From: Streptomyces sp. NBC_01288
GTDB lineage: Bacteria; Actinomycetota; Actinomycetes; Streptomycetales; Streptomycetaceae
DNA length: 64,000 nucleotides
Direction: 5' to 3'
Assembly: GCF_035982055.1 (NCBI RefSeq)
Contig: NZ_CP108427.1
Span: 372,001-436,000 of the forward strand
Shown: piece by piece, positions 35,036-44,454 of the stretch
Position numbering within the stretch: the first letter of the stretch is position 1
Layout: each line of letters opens with the position of its first letter
Position numbers and translations under genes: made by a program
Notes under the pieces: model-generated
Database searches by the model: none
What the model saw: only the letters and a program-made list of their open reading frames with translations
Told to the model about the DNA's origin: nothing

Positions 35036-37771
35036 ATGCCCAACCCCGCTGTGTTCGTGCCCCACTTCCACTGGGACCGGGAGTGGTACGAGCCCTTCCA
35101 GGTGTTCCGGCACCGGCTCGTCGCCGCTCTCGACACCGTGCTGGAGACGGCGGAGACGGACCCGGACTTCCGGTTCACCGTCGACGGTCAAATGGCCGCC
35201 ATCGAGGACTACTTGGAGATGCGGCCGGAGAACCGCGACCGCGTCGCTGCCCTGGTCGCCGAGGGCCGGCTCGCGGTGGGGCCGTGGCTGATCCTGCTCG
35301 ACGAGTTCCTCTGCTCCGGCGAGACCATCGTCCGTAATCTGCGGATGGGTTGGGCGGTCGCGGCCGGGCTGGGTGGCGCGATGCCGGTCGGCTATCTGCC
35401 GGACATGTTCGGCCACGTCGCGCAGATGCCGCAGATCCTCGCCCGCGCCGGTATCGAGCACGCGGCGCTGTGGCGCGGAGTGCCCGGCTCCGTCGACGGC
35501 CACGCCTTCAACTGGCGTGCTCCGGACGGCTCCCAGGTCCGTACCGAGTTCCTCTTCGACGGCTACGACAACGGCCTCGACGTCCTGCTCGTACCCGACC
35601 GGATCGGCCGCGCGCTCGGCGACTACGCCGAGATGACGGCCGAACGCTGGGGCGGCGACCCGGTGTTGGCGATGGCCGGCACCGACCACAACGCGCCCGA
35701 CCCCCAACTCGCCTCCTGGCTACGGCAAGCCGCCGACGAGGGCCGCGCGATCACCATCGCCACCCTCGACGAGTACCTCCGCAAGCACGTCCGCGACGAG
35801 GTGTCCGCCGTCGTCACCGGTGAGCTGCGCAGCCATGTGCGCGGCAACATCCTCCCTGGCGTGCTCTCGGTGCGGCTCGGTCTGAAGCAGCGGATGGCCG
35901 TCGCGGAGCGGACGATCGACCACGCCGAGCGCATGAACGCCCTGTGGTCCCGGCGCGACGACTCGCCGTTCCTCGATCTCGCCTGGCACAAGATCATCGA
36001 GTCGACCGCGCACGACTCGGTCGTCGGCTCCGGCACGGACGAGACCTGCGACCAGGTAGCCGCCCGCCTCGCCGAAGCCGCACAGGCGGCCCGTGCGGTA
36101 CGGGACGCCGCGCTCACCGAGCCCGCCGAACTGGTCCCGAGCGACGGCTACTTGGTCGCCAACCCGCTGCCGTTCGACCGCTCGGTGCTGGTCGAGGTGG
36201 ACGTCGTGGCCCCGCCGGAGGGCACCGCCCTGATCGCGACCGCGGCCGACGACTCGACAGCCCCCGTACAGCTGATCTCCGAGGCTCCGACCGTCCTCAG
36301 CGACGAGCGCATGGACGCCTCGCAGCTCGAACGCGTCCTCCGTCGCATCCACCGCCGCGAACTCTTCGGCCGCCAGATCGACCACTACGAACTCACCCCG
36401 GGCGCCCTGGTGTTCCACCTCGCCGAGGTGCCGACCGCCGGCCCCTTCGACCTGCTGATCCTGCGCCGCGAGGTGGCCGCAGCAGCAGCTGAACACCCCG
36501 GCGAGTGGCGGGTGTTGACGCTGGAGGAGGCCCGGGCCACCGCACTCGTACCCGTGAGCGTTCCCGCCTCCGGACTGGCGTCCTTCCGGGTCGAGCCGAG
36601 CGACCACGCCTCCGCCGCCGTACCGTCGGCGCATGCGCCTGCTTCGGCGACGGACCGCGCCCTCTCCAACGGCCTGGTCGAGGTCGCGGTCGCCGCCGAC
36701 GGCACCCTGGATCTGACCGGGCCGGACGGCACCGTGCTGCACGGAGTCGGCCGCCTCGTCGACGGCGGCGACCGGGGCGACAGCTACAACTACGCTCCCC
36801 CGGCGCACGACATCCTCGTGTCGGAGCCGACGGAGATCGCCGTCGAGGTCGTCGAGAACGGCCCGCTGCGTGCGCGGCTGCGGGTCACCCGTGTCTACGA
36901 GTGGCCGACCGCGCTCTCCGCCGACCGTGATCTCCGCAGCGAGCAGACCGTGCCGACGCCTGTGGAGACCCTCGTCGAGGTACGTGCGGGCGAGCCGTTC
37001 GTGCGGGTCTCCACGTCCTTCCTCAACCAGTCCGCCGATCACCGGCTGCGCTTCCATGTGCCGTTGCCCGAGCGGGTGACCACGTCCGCGTCGGCCGGTC
37101 AATTCGCCGTCACCGAGCGTGGGTTGACCGCCGAGGGAGGTTGGGGCGAGTATCCGCTGCCGACCTTCCCGGCCGGTTCGTTCGTGTCAGCCGGTGCGGC
37201 CACCGTCCTGCTCGACCACTCCAGCGAGTACGAACTCGTCGGCGACGGCTCCGAACTCGCGATCACGCTGCTGCGCGCGATCGGCTCCATCAGCGTCAAC
37301 ATCCACCCCCTGCGCGACGAACCGGCGGCGAGCGAGATCCCCGTACCCGGTGCGCAGGACCTCGGGATGCGGATCGAGAACCGGTTCGCGGTCGTCCCCT
37401 CGGTGACCGGCTGGCGTGGCGCGAACGCGGTCGCTCTCGCCGAGGAGTTCCGCAACGACGTACTGGTCACGCGCGGCACCGCACCCGCAGGGCGTCAACT
37501 GCCGCCCGACACACCCGGGTTGCGCGTCGACGGCAAGGACGTCCTCGTCTCGGCCGTCCGCCGTGTCACCGACGACGAGCACGGCCCCGGTACCGAAGCG
37601 CGGCTGACCGCGATGAGCGACAGAGCGGCGACGACGGTCAGTGTGACGGGGTCGTTCAGCGAGGCCGCCACGGTCGATCTGCTGGGCCGGACGATCTCCC
37701 GCACCCAGGTCCGGGACGAGCTCGAACTCGCCCTCGGTCCCTGGGAGATCCGCACCGTCGTGCTCCGGTAG
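35036..37771 (+). CDS. GH38 alpha-mannosidase
   Basis: A 911-aa retaining alpha-mannosidase without signal peptide, so cytoplasmic. The zinc site begins with PHFHWDREWYEP (~9-20), the nucleophile aspartate is in GYLPDMFGHVAQMP (~D123), and a further zinc histidine is in STAHDSVVGSGTDE (~323). Middle three-helix and C-terminal beta domains follow. ATG 35036 with AAGGTG upstream is preferred to the GTGs at 35003 and 35024. It would remove alpha-mannose from imported glycans, and works with the following GH2 enzyme. Confidence 0.88.
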   Translation: MPNPAVFVPHFHWDREWYEPFQVFRHRLVAALDTVLETAETDPDFRFTVDGQMAAIEDYLEMRPENRDRVAALVAEGRLAVGPWLILLDEFLCSGETIVRNLRMGWAVAAGLGGAMPVGYLPDMFGHVAQMPQILARAGIEHAALWRGVPGSVDGHAFNWRAPDGSQVRTEFLFDGYDNGLDVLLVPDRIGRALGDYAEMTAERWGGDPVLAMAGTDHNAPDPQLASWLRQAADEGRAITIATLDEYLRKHVRDEVSAVVTGELRSHVRGNILPGVLSVRLGLKQRMAVAERTIDHAERMNALWSRRDDSPFLDLAWHKIIESTAHDSVVGSGTDETCDQVAARLAEAAQAARAVRDAALTEPAELVPSDGYLVANPLPFDRSVLVEVDVVAPPEGTALIATAADDSTAPVQLISEAPTVLSDERMDASQLERVLRRIHRRELFGRQIDHYELTPGALVFHLAEVPTAGPFDLLILRREVAAAAAEHPGEWRVLTLEEARATALVPVSVPASGLASFRVEPSDHASAAVPSAHAPASATDRALSNGLVEVAVAADGTLDLTGPDGTVLHGVGRLVDGGDRGDSYNYAPPAHDILVSEPTEIAVEVVENGPLRARLRVTRVYEWPTALSADRDLRSEQTVPTPVETLVEVRAGEPFVRVSTSFLNQSADHRLRFHVPLPERVTTSASAGQFAVTERGLTAEGGWGEYPLPTFPAGSFVSAGAATVLLDHSSEYELVGDGSELAITLLRAIGSISVNIHPLRDEPAASEIPVPGAQDLGMRIENRFAVVPSVTGWRGANAVALAEEFRNDVLVTRGTAPAGRQLPPDTPGLRVDGKDVLVSAVRRVTDDEHGPGTEARLTAMSDRAATTVSVTGSFSEAATVDLLGRTISRTQVRDELELALGPWEIRTVVLR

Positions 37772-37777
37772 GCCGCC

Positions 37778-40700
37778 ATGATCGAATGCAATGCACCCGT
37801 TCTGCTCTCACGAAAGCGTTGTGACCTCTTGCTTCCCGAGTTCTCCCCCCATGTTTCCGACCTCGCTCCCGGGCGTGGCGCCCTGCGTCCGGCGCGCTCG
37901 TGGCTGCACTCCGACGTGAAGTCCCTTTCCCTGAACGGGTCCTGGCGTTTCCGCCGGTCCGCCACGGCGTCGGCGGCGGAGGACTTCGCGGCCGACGGCT
38001 TCGACGACAACGCCTGGGACAGCATCCCTGTGCCCGCGCACTGGGTGCTTGAGGGCGATGGTGCGTACGGCCGCCCGATCTACACGAACATCCAGTTCCC
38101 GTTCCCGATCGACCCGCCGTACGTCCCGGACGAGAACCCCACCGGCGACTACCGCCGCAGTTTCGACGTGCCCGCCGACTGGTCGGACGCCGAGCGGGTC
38201 GTCCTGCGCTTTGACGGCGTCGAGTCGCTGTTCCGTGTGTGGGTCAACGGCACCGAGATCGGGAGCGCGAGCGGCAGCCGGCTCGCCCACGAATTCGATG
38301 TGACGTCCGCCGTACGCCCTGGTGAGAACGTCGTCGCCGTGCGGGTGCACCAGTGGTCGGCGGCCAGTTATGTCGAGGACCAGGACCAGTGGTGGCTGCC
38401 GGGCATCTTCCGCGATGTGACCCTGACCGCCCGGCCGGCCGGGGGCATCGAGGACGTCTGGCTGCGGACCGGCTTCGACGACGGACGCGGGCGGGTCGAG
38501 GCCGAGGTCGTCGCCGACGCTACGGCGTTCCCGGTGACCCTGCGCATTCCCGAACTCGATGTCGAGCAGGTCTGGGCGACGCAGGACGACGTGGCGCCCG
38601 TGGACATCGCCGAAGTGGAGCCCTGGTCGGCCGAGTTGCCGCGCCTGTACGACGCCACGGTGTCGACGGCCGCGGAGACCGTCTCCCTGCGGGTGGGTTT
38701 CCGTACGGTCGAGATCCGCGGGGACCAGTTCCTGGTCAACGGGCGCCGGGTCGTGTTCCACGGGGTGAACCGGCACGAGACCCACCCCGAGCGGGGTCGT
38801 GTCTTCGACGAGGAGCACGCGCGCGAGGACCTGGCGTTGATGAAGCGGTTCAACGTGAACGCGATCCGCACCAGCCACTACCCGCCGCATCCCCGGTTGC
38901 TCGACCTCGCCGACGAGCTCGGGTTCTGGGTGATCCTGGAATGCGATCTGGAGACGCACGGCTTCGACAAGGTCGGCTGGGTCGGCAATCCCAGTGACGA
39001 CCCGGCCTGGCGCGAGGCGTACCTCGACCGGATCGAGCGCACGGTGGAGCGGGACAAGAACCATCCCAGCATCGTGATCTGGTCGCTCGGCAACGAGGCG
39101 GGCACCGGCAGCAACCTCGCCGCCATGTCGGCGTGGGTCCACACCCGCGACGCCGAACGCCCCGTGCACTACGAGGGCGACTACACCGGCGAGTACACCG
39201 ACGTCTACTCGCGCATGTACGCGTCCGTGCTGGAGACCGAGCAGATCGGTACCGACGGCTCACGCGCCCCGCTGCTCAACTGCACGCCCGCACAGGGTGC
39301 CCGGCAGCGCACCAGGCCGTTCCTGCTGTGCGAGTACGCGCACGCGATGGGCAACGGTCCGGGCGCGTTCGACCAGTACGAGGCGCTGGTGCGCCAACAT
39401 CCGCGCCTGCACGGCGGGTTCGTCTGGGAGTGGCGTGACCACGGCATCCTGGCCACGACCCCGGACGGGACGCCGTACTACGCGTACGGCGGCGACTTCG
39501 GAGAGGTCATCCACGACGGCAACTTCGTGATGGACGGCATGGTGTTGAGCGACGACGTGCCGACGCCGAGCCTCCACGAGTTCAAGGCCGTCGTGGCGCC
39601 GGTGCACTTCGCCTTCGACGGCGACAAGGTGGCGATCACCAACCTCCGGCACACGTCCGACACGTCCGACCTGCGCTTCCGCTGGCGGGTCGAGCACGAC
39701 GGACTGGCCGTGGAATCAGGAGAGTTGGACGTTCCCCTCGTCGCGGCGGGCGATTCGGGCCGGGTGTCGCTGCCGTCGGTTCCGGTGTCGCCGGACGCCG
39801 AGACGTGGCTGACGATCGACGCGGTGCTGGCGACCGGAACCGTGTGGGCGCCCGAGGGTCATGTCGTCGCGACTGCCCAGCTGGACCGGTCGGTTCGGCG
39901 TCCTGCACCCGGTGGCCGTGGCCGGTTCGACCGGCAGCCCGGCGACGGGACGCTCACGCTCGGCGTCGCCGAGTTCGTCGGCGGGTCTCTCGTGAAGCTG
40001 GGCGAACGCGCCGTAGCGGGACCGCGGTTGGAGCTGTTCCGCGCGCCGACCGACAACGACAAGGGCGCGTGGGGCGAGGTCGACGAGAGTGACGCGAGCG
40101 TCTCCGGGGTGTCCAACGCCGAGCTGTGGTACCGCGACGGGCTCGACCGGCTGACCTCGCGCCGGGTGTCCGTGGAGCAGAGCGCGGACGCGCTGCGCAC
40201 GGTCGACAAGGTCTCGGCCGCCGACTCCGCCCTGTCGGTGCTGGTGGAGTCCGTCTGGTCGCTGGCGGGCGACGGCGAGGTGGAGCTGCGGGTGGAGATC
40301 CAGCCCTCGCACGGCTGGCAGACGGTGTGGCCGCGGATCGGTGTGCGCTTCGACCTGCCCGACGGCACGGCTCCGGTCGACGGCGCCGAGTGGTTCGGCC
40401 TCGGCCCGCTGGAGTCCTACCCGGACAGCGTGCGCGCGGCCCGCACCGGCCGTTTCTCCGCGACCATCGGCGACCTCTCGGTCGACTACGCGCGCCCCCA
40501 GGAGACCGGTCACCGCTCCGAACTGCGCCGACTGGCCCTGACCAGCGGAAACGCCGAAGTGCTGCGCATCGAGGCCCTCCCGGACACCCACGGTCGCCGT
40601 CCCGGCTTCACACTCAGCCGGCACACCCCGCAGGAGATCGCCAAGGCCGGACACCCGTACGAGCTGCCGGAATCGACGACGAGCCGGCTGTTCGTCGACG

Positions 40701-40810
40701 CCGCCCAGCACGGACTCGGCTCCCGGGCCTGCGGTCCGGACGTGTGGCCCGAGTTCGCGCTGCGCCCGGAGGCCCGCACGATCAGGCTGCGCATCACCGC
40801 ACCGAACTAG
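37778..40810 (+). CDS. GH2 beta-galactosidase (LacZ type)
   Basis: A 1010-aa cytoplasmic beta-galactosidase with the five LacZ domains: jelly roll (SLNGSWRFRRS ... RSFDVPADW), Ig-like domains, TIM barrel and C-terminal Bgal_small_N domain. Acid/base E440 is in WSLGNEAGTGSNL and nucleophile E519 in LCEYAHAMGNGPG; GVNRHETHP and FRAPTDNDKG are also typical. It is 6 bp after the GH38 gene and co-transcribed. The first ~20 residues are not family-like; an in-frame TTG at 37829 is an alternative start. The substrate could be lactose-like or galactose-capped glycans. Confidence 0.9.
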   Translation: MIECNAPVLLSRKRCDLLLPEFSPHVSDLAPGRGALRPARSWLHSDVKSLSLNGSWRFRRSATASAAEDFAADGFDDNAWDSIPVPAHWVLEGDGAYGRPIYTNIQFPFPIDPPYVPDENPTGDYRRSFDVPADWSDAERVVLRFDGVESLFRVWVNGTEIGSASGSRLAHEFDVTSAVRPGENVVAVRVHQWSAASYVEDQDQWWLPGIFRDVTLTARPAGGIEDVWLRTGFDDGRGRVEAEVVADATAFPVTLRIPELDVEQVWATQDDVAPVDIAEVEPWSAELPRLYDATVSTAAETVSLRVGFRTVEIRGDQFLVNGRRVVFHGVNRHETHPERGRVFDEEHAREDLALMKRFNVNAIRTSHYPPHPRLLDLADELGFWVILECDLETHGFDKVGWVGNPSDDPAWREAYLDRIERTVERDKNHPSIVIWSLGNEAGTGSNLAAMSAWVHTRDAERPVHYEGDYTGEYTDVYSRMYASVLETEQIGTDGSRAPLLNCTPAQGARQRTRPFLLCEYAHAMGNGPGAFDQYEALVRQHPRLHGGFVWEWRDHGILATTPDGTPYYAYGGDFGEVIHDGNFVMDGMVLSDDVPTPSLHEFKAVVAPVHFAFDGDKVAITNLRHTSDTSDLRFRWRVEHDGLAVESGELDVPLVAAGDSGRVSLPSVPVSPDAETWLTIDAVLATGTVWAPEGHVVATAQLDRSVRRPAPGGRGRFDRQPGDGTLTLGVAEFVGGSLVKLGERAVAGPRLELFRAPTDNDKGAWGEVDESDASVSGVSNAELWYRDGLDRLTSRRVSVEQSADALRTVDKVSAADSALSVLVESVWSLAGDGEVELRVEIQPSHGWQTVWPRIGVRFDLPDGTAPVDGAEWFGLGPLESYPDSVRAARTGRFSATIGDLSVDYARPQETGHRSELRRLALTSGNAEVLRIEALPDTHGRRPGFTLSRHTPQEIAKAGHPYELPESTTSRLFVDAAQHGLGSRACGPDVWPEFALRPEARTIRLRITAPN

Positions 40811-40821
40811 GCCGATACGGA

Positions 40822-40857
40822 GAGGGTGCGGTCTCGCACGGCGGCGGCCGCGCCCTC
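40822..40857 (+). terminator. Hairpin after the GH2 gene
   Basis: GAGGGTGCGG (40822-40831) can pair with CCGCGCCCTC (40848-40857), one G-U pair included; GTGCG/CGCAC (40826-40839) is an alternative inner stem. It starts 12 nt after the operon's last stop and is a plausible terminator. Confidence 0.5.
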
Positions 40858-40939
40858 AGTATGGGAGGAGACGACTGCCGTCTCGGGGCCTCGGCCGGCG
40901 CGATCGAACCCGGTCGTCCCCGTGGGAAGGAGCGCTCCG

Positions 40940-42667
40940 ATGCCCACCCTGCTGTCGGTGAATGTCGGTATGCCGAAGGACGTTCCCTGGCAGGGCAAGA
41001 CCGTCTACACGGGTGTGTGGAAGTACCCGGTGGTCGGCCCGGCCATGGTCCGCCGACTCAACATCGACGGCGACGGCCAGGGCGACACCGAGGGCCACGG
41101 CGGCGAGCAGCGGGCGGTCCTCGTCTACCAGATCCAGTCGTACCGGCACTGGCAGCGGCACTTCGGCCGCGACGACCTCGGCTACGGCCACTTCGGCGAG
41201 AACCTCACCGTGGACGGCCTGCTCGACGACGATGTCTGCATCGGCGACCGGTACCGCATCGGCGAGGCCGAGTTCGAGGTCACCCAGCCGCGCGTCACCT
41301 GCTACCGCGTCGGCATGCGCTTCGGCGAGCCCGAGCTGGCCGCGCTGCTGGTGAGCCATCACCGTCCCGGGTTCTACATGCGGGTCGTGCGGGAGGGGCG
41401 GGTGCAGGCCGGCGACGGGATCGTACGGACCAGGACCGGTCCAGGCGCCCTGAGCGTGGCCGACACCGACGCGCTGCTCTACCTCCCCGGCCGCGACCCG
41501 GCCAAGCTGCGCCTCGCCCTGGACGTGCCCGCGCTGAGCCCCGGCTGGCAGGGGTCGTTCCGTGAACTGCTCGCCGCCGCCGACGGTACGGTGACCACCG
41601 CCCGCCCGGCTTGGACCGGTTTCCGCGCGCTGCGGGTGACGGATGTGGTCCCGGAGAGCACGACGGTCACCTCGATCCGGCTGACCGCCCCGGACGACTC
41701 CCCGCTCCCGGCCGCCCGCGCGGGCCAGTACCTGACCCTGCGCGTCCCCACTACGACCGGCCCCGCCCCGGTGCGCAGCTACTCACTCTCCGCAGCGCCC
41801 GACGCCGGCAGCTACCGGATCAGCGTCAAACACGAGCCCCACGGCACCGCGAGCGGCTACCTCACCACGCGGCTTCGGCCCGGCGCCGAGCTTGAAGTCG
41901 CCGCGCCCCGTGGGGAGTTCGTGTACGCCGAGGACAGCGGACCGGTGCTCCTCGTGTCCGCCGGCATCGGTCTCACGCCGGTGCTGTCGATGCTGCACGC
42001 GCTCGCCGCAGAGGGCAGCAAGCGCGAGGTCTGGTGGATCCACGGCGCCCGCGGCCCCCGGGAACACCCCCTCGCCGCCGAGGCACACGAGCTGCTCACC
42101 TCACTGCCGGACACGCACGAGCACGTCTTCTACAGCGCGGCCACACCAGAGGAACTCCAGCACGCCCACGCAGCACCGGGACGCCTCACGAAGGACAAGC
42201 TGATCGCGCTGTCGGTCCCGGCCGACGCGACCGCCTACGTCTGCGGCCCCGCCCCCTTCATGACCGACATGCGGCAGGCCCTCACCGAGGCCGGCATCGA
42301 CCCCGCACGCATCCACACCGAGCTGTTCGGAACCCTGGGCGCGATCAACCCCGGCCTCACCGACCACCCCGCCCGCGCACCTCACCAGCCCCAAGGCCCG
42401 CCCGGAACCGGCCCGTTGGTGACCTTCGCGCGCAGCGGCATCGCCGTCCCGTTCGACGCCGACAACAACCGCAGCGTGCTCGAACTCGCCGACGCCTGCG
42501 ACGTGCCCACCCGCTGGAGCTGCCGTACCGGCGTCTGCCACACCTGCGTCACGCCCCTGCTGTCCGGCACGATCACCTACTCCCCCGACCCGCTGGAGCC
42601 ACCGGCCGACGGCGAGATCCTGATCTGCTGCGCCCGCCCCGGCACCGACCTCGTCCTGGACATGTGA
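40940..42667 (+). CDS. MOSC - ferredoxin-NADP reductase - [2Fe-2S] fusion oxidoreductase
   Basis: A 575-aa three-module protein. Residues ~1-160 form a MOSC domain (HGGEQRAVLVYQ, GHFGENLTVDGLLDDDVCIGD, QPRVTCYRVGMRF with a candidate sulfur-carrying cysteine). Residues ~225-460 are a FAD/NAD(P) reductase (VRSYSLSAAPDAG, LVSAGIGLTPVLSML). Residues ~490-575 are a plant-type ferredoxin with WSCRTGVCHTCVTPL and ICCARP cysteines. NAD(P)H electrons would pass via FAD and the cluster to the MOSC site, as in MOSC-type reductases of N-hydroxylated or sulfur-containing compounds. A strong GGAAGGAG site precedes ATG 40940. Single gene; not linked to its neighbours. Confidence 0.88.
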   Translation: MPTLLSVNVGMPKDVPWQGKTVYTGVWKYPVVGPAMVRRLNIDGDGQGDTEGHGGEQRAVLVYQIQSYRHWQRHFGRDDLGYGHFGENLTVDGLLDDDVCIGDRYRIGEAEFEVTQPRVTCYRVGMRFGEPELAALLVSHHRPGFYMRVVREGRVQAGDGIVRTRTGPGALSVADTDALLYLPGRDPAKLRLALDVPALSPGWQGSFRELLAAADGTVTTARPAWTGFRALRVTDVVPESTTVTSIRLTAPDDSPLPAARAGQYLTLRVPTTTGPAPVRSYSLSAAPDAGSYRISVKHEPHGTASGYLTTRLRPGAELEVAAPRGEFVYAEDSGPVLLVSAGIGLTPVLSMLHALAAEGSKREVWWIHGARGPREHPLAAEAHELLTSLPDTHEHVFYSAATPEELQHAHAAPGRLTKDKLIALSVPADATAYVCGPAPFMTDMRQALTEAGIDPARIHTELFGTLGAINPGLTDHPARAPHQPQGPPGTGPLVTFARSGIAVPFDADNNRSVLELADACDVPTRWSCRTGVCHTCVTPLLSGTITYSPDPLEPPADGEILICCARPGTDLVLDM

Positions 42668-42834
42668 GCGGCGTCGCGCACGCCCCGTAGAAAAGATTCC
42701 TCCGACCTGCAACCTCGATGCCCTCGGAACGTCTGTCCGGGTGGAGGCGCCTCCGAGCCAGGGCCTTCGCCACGGGAAGCCAGCCGTGGCGGCGGCCCGC
42801 CAGTCCTGTCAGCATCGACGATTCGAGGAATCAC

Positions 42835-43221
42835 ATGTCCGCAGGTCAGACCGTCCGCCGCAGCCTCCGCGCGGGCCGGGTCCGGATCGCCCTGGGCGTC
42901 ACCGGCGCCGCCGCCGCGCTCGCCATCGGCGGCTCGTTCACCGCCCACGCCGACAACTCCGCGTCCGAGCCCACGCCGGTGCCCAGCCAGGTGACGTCCA
43001 CCGAGCTGTGCCCGGAGCCGGTCGAGGCGGTACCGAACGGGGTCGACAACACCGTCAAGGACAACCAGGTGTCGTACACGACGACGAGCGAGGACCCGGT
43101 CGACGCGGTGCCGGGCGGCGAGTGCGTGGACCCGGGGCCGAACGTCGGCGACCCGGTCGAGGCGGTACCCGGCGGGAACGACACCGCCCCGCGCCATGCC
43201 GCCAGGGACGCCAAGCGGTGA
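42835..43221 (+). CDS. Small secreted protein with PVEAVPGG repeats
   Basis: A 128-aa exported protein. The signal peptide is VRIALGVTGAAAALAIGGSFTAHA, cleaved near residue 40. The mature part is Pro/Val/Asp-rich with a thrice-repeated motif: PVEAVPNGV, PVDAVPGGE, PVEAVPGGN, and two cysteines. No known domain. The upstream 42668-42834 gap shows no clear promoter; a strong terminator follows at 43286. Confidence 0.65.
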   Translation: MSAGQTVRRSLRAGRVRIALGVTGAAAALAIGGSFTAHADNSASEPTPVPSQVTSTELCPEPVEAVPNGVDNTVKDNQVSYTTTSEDPVDAVPGGECVDPGPNVGDPVEAVPGGNDTAPRHAARDAKR

Positions 43222-43285
43222 CAGTGCAGGCAGAAGCGGCCGAGCGCCGCTGATCGGTTACGGGCCATTCGGCGGCCCGTGCCGA

Positions 43286-43321
43286 GGTGGAGCCGCCGGG
43301 TACCTGCCCGGTGGCTCCACC
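43286..43321 (+). terminator. Strong terminator hairpin
   Basis: A 15-bp stem, GGTGGAGCCGCCGGG (43286-43300) with 43307-43321 (one G-U pair), closes the 6-nt loop TACCTG. A smaller CGGGCC/GGCCCG hairpin lies just before it (43261-43279). It ends the small secreted-protein gene and insulates the sigma-factor gene. Confidence 0.75.
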
Positions 43322-43375
43322 ACCCGTCCGGTGATTCCGGGCGGTCGTACGAAGACCTCGCTGTCCTGGAGATCC

Positions 43376-44047
43376 ATGAACGCGGCGACGACCCCGGCCT
43401 ACGGTGTACCGACGGGCGGCCACAGACCCCTACGTTTCCCGGCTCACACCTGGTCGGACACGCTGCGACGGGCGCTACGGCACCTGGTGCGCGGGGTGTC
43501 GCAGCGGCGCGAGGACATCCCGGTGGCGCCGGACGCACCGGCCGTACCTGTCGACCTCGGCGAACCCGGTATCGACGAGCTGTACGCCCACCGTCGCCTG
43601 CCCCTCGTCCGCTTGGCCCTGCTCCTGGTGGACGACCTCCCCACGGCGGAGGACGTCGTGCAGGACGTCTTCGCCGCGCTCTACCGCCGCCACGGCGAGC
43701 GGCTGACCGGCCTGGACAACCCCGACGCGTATCTGCGCACCAGCGTGGTCAACACGTCACGCTCGGTCCTGCGCCGCCGCCGTACGGTACGGGCCCATGT
43801 CCCCGAGCGCGAAGGGCACGCCCCGTCCGCCGAGGAACCTGTGCTGTTGCGCGAGGAGCACGGTGAAGTGATCGCCGCCCTGCACCGGTTGACCCGGCGG
43901 CAGCGTGAAGTGCTGGTGCTGCGGTACTGGTCCCATCTCAGCGAGGCCCAGATCGCCGACACCCTGGGCCTGTCCCGCGGGGCGGTCAAATCCACCGCGA
44001 GCCGCGCACTGGCCGCTCTGCGCCGACAGTTGGAGGCGTCCTCATGA
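43376..44047 (+). CDS. ECF (SigE-like) RNA polymerase sigma factor
   Basis: A 223-aa extracytoplasmic-function sigma factor. Region 2 spans ~65-130 (GIDELYAHRRLPLVRLALLLVDDLPTAEDVVQDVFAALYRR) and region 4 ~155-215 (LTRRQREVLVLRYWSHLSEAQIADTLGLSRGAVKSTASRALA). The N-terminal ~60 residues are extra and not conserved. ATG 43376 has GGAG 6 nt upstream. The next gene encodes a small membrane protein that may act as its anti-sigma partner. Confidence 0.9.
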   Translation: MNAATTPAYGVPTGGHRPLRFPAHTWSDTLRRALRHLVRGVSQRREDIPVAPDAPAVPVDLGEPGIDELYAHRRLPLVRLALLLVDDLPTAEDVVQDVFAALYRRHGERLTGLDNPDAYLRTSVVNTSRSVLRRRRTVRAHVPEREGHAPSAEEPVLLREEHGEVIAALHRLTRRQREVLVLRYWSHLSEAQIADTLGLSRGAVKSTASRALAALRRQLEASS

Positions 44048-44075
44048 CGACATGCATGACCCCGGAGGCGTTCCG

Positions 44076-44435
44076 ATGATCGAACAGGACCTCGGTTCCG
44101 GCCTCCCTCCGGACCCCCTCGAAGAGCGGCTGCGCAACGCCCTGCGCGCCCGGGCCGACTCCGTCGACGTGCACGCGCTGCGTCCCCCGGCCCCGCCGAC
44201 CGGACAGGCCCGGCTGTTCCGGCTCCCGGCCATCCACCCGGTCCGCCGCACCGCCGTCGCGTTGCTCGTCGTGGCCGCCGCGGTGATCGGCGTCCTGTTC
44301 GTGGCGCTGCACGAGGTCCGGGAGCCACCGGTCAGGCCCGCGAACCGTCCCTCGGTGTCACCGACGCCCAACGCCACCGACGCCGTACCCGTTCCTCCCG
44401 AGTCGGGCGGGGTCACCGCGTCGCTCAATCCCTGA
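44076..44435 (+). CDS. Small single-pass membrane protein next to the ECF sigma gene
   Basis: A 119-aa protein: a charged N-terminal cytoplasmic part (PLEERLRNALRARADSV), one membrane helix (TAVALLVVAAAVIGVLFVAL) and a Pro/Ser-rich external tail. GGAGG lies 7 nt before ATG 44076. The topology and its place 29 bp after an ECF sigma gene suggest an anti-sigma or accessory role, but there is no zinc HxxxCxxC anti-sigma motif, so this is only inferred. Confidence 0.65.
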   Translation: MIEQDLGSGLPPDPLEERLRNALRARADSVDVHALRPPAPPTGQARLFRLPAIHPVRRTAVALLVVAAAVIGVLFVALHEVREPPVRPANRPSVSPTPNATDAVPVPPESGGVTASLNP

Positions 44436-44454
44436 CCGAGCGCGATGCATCTGG

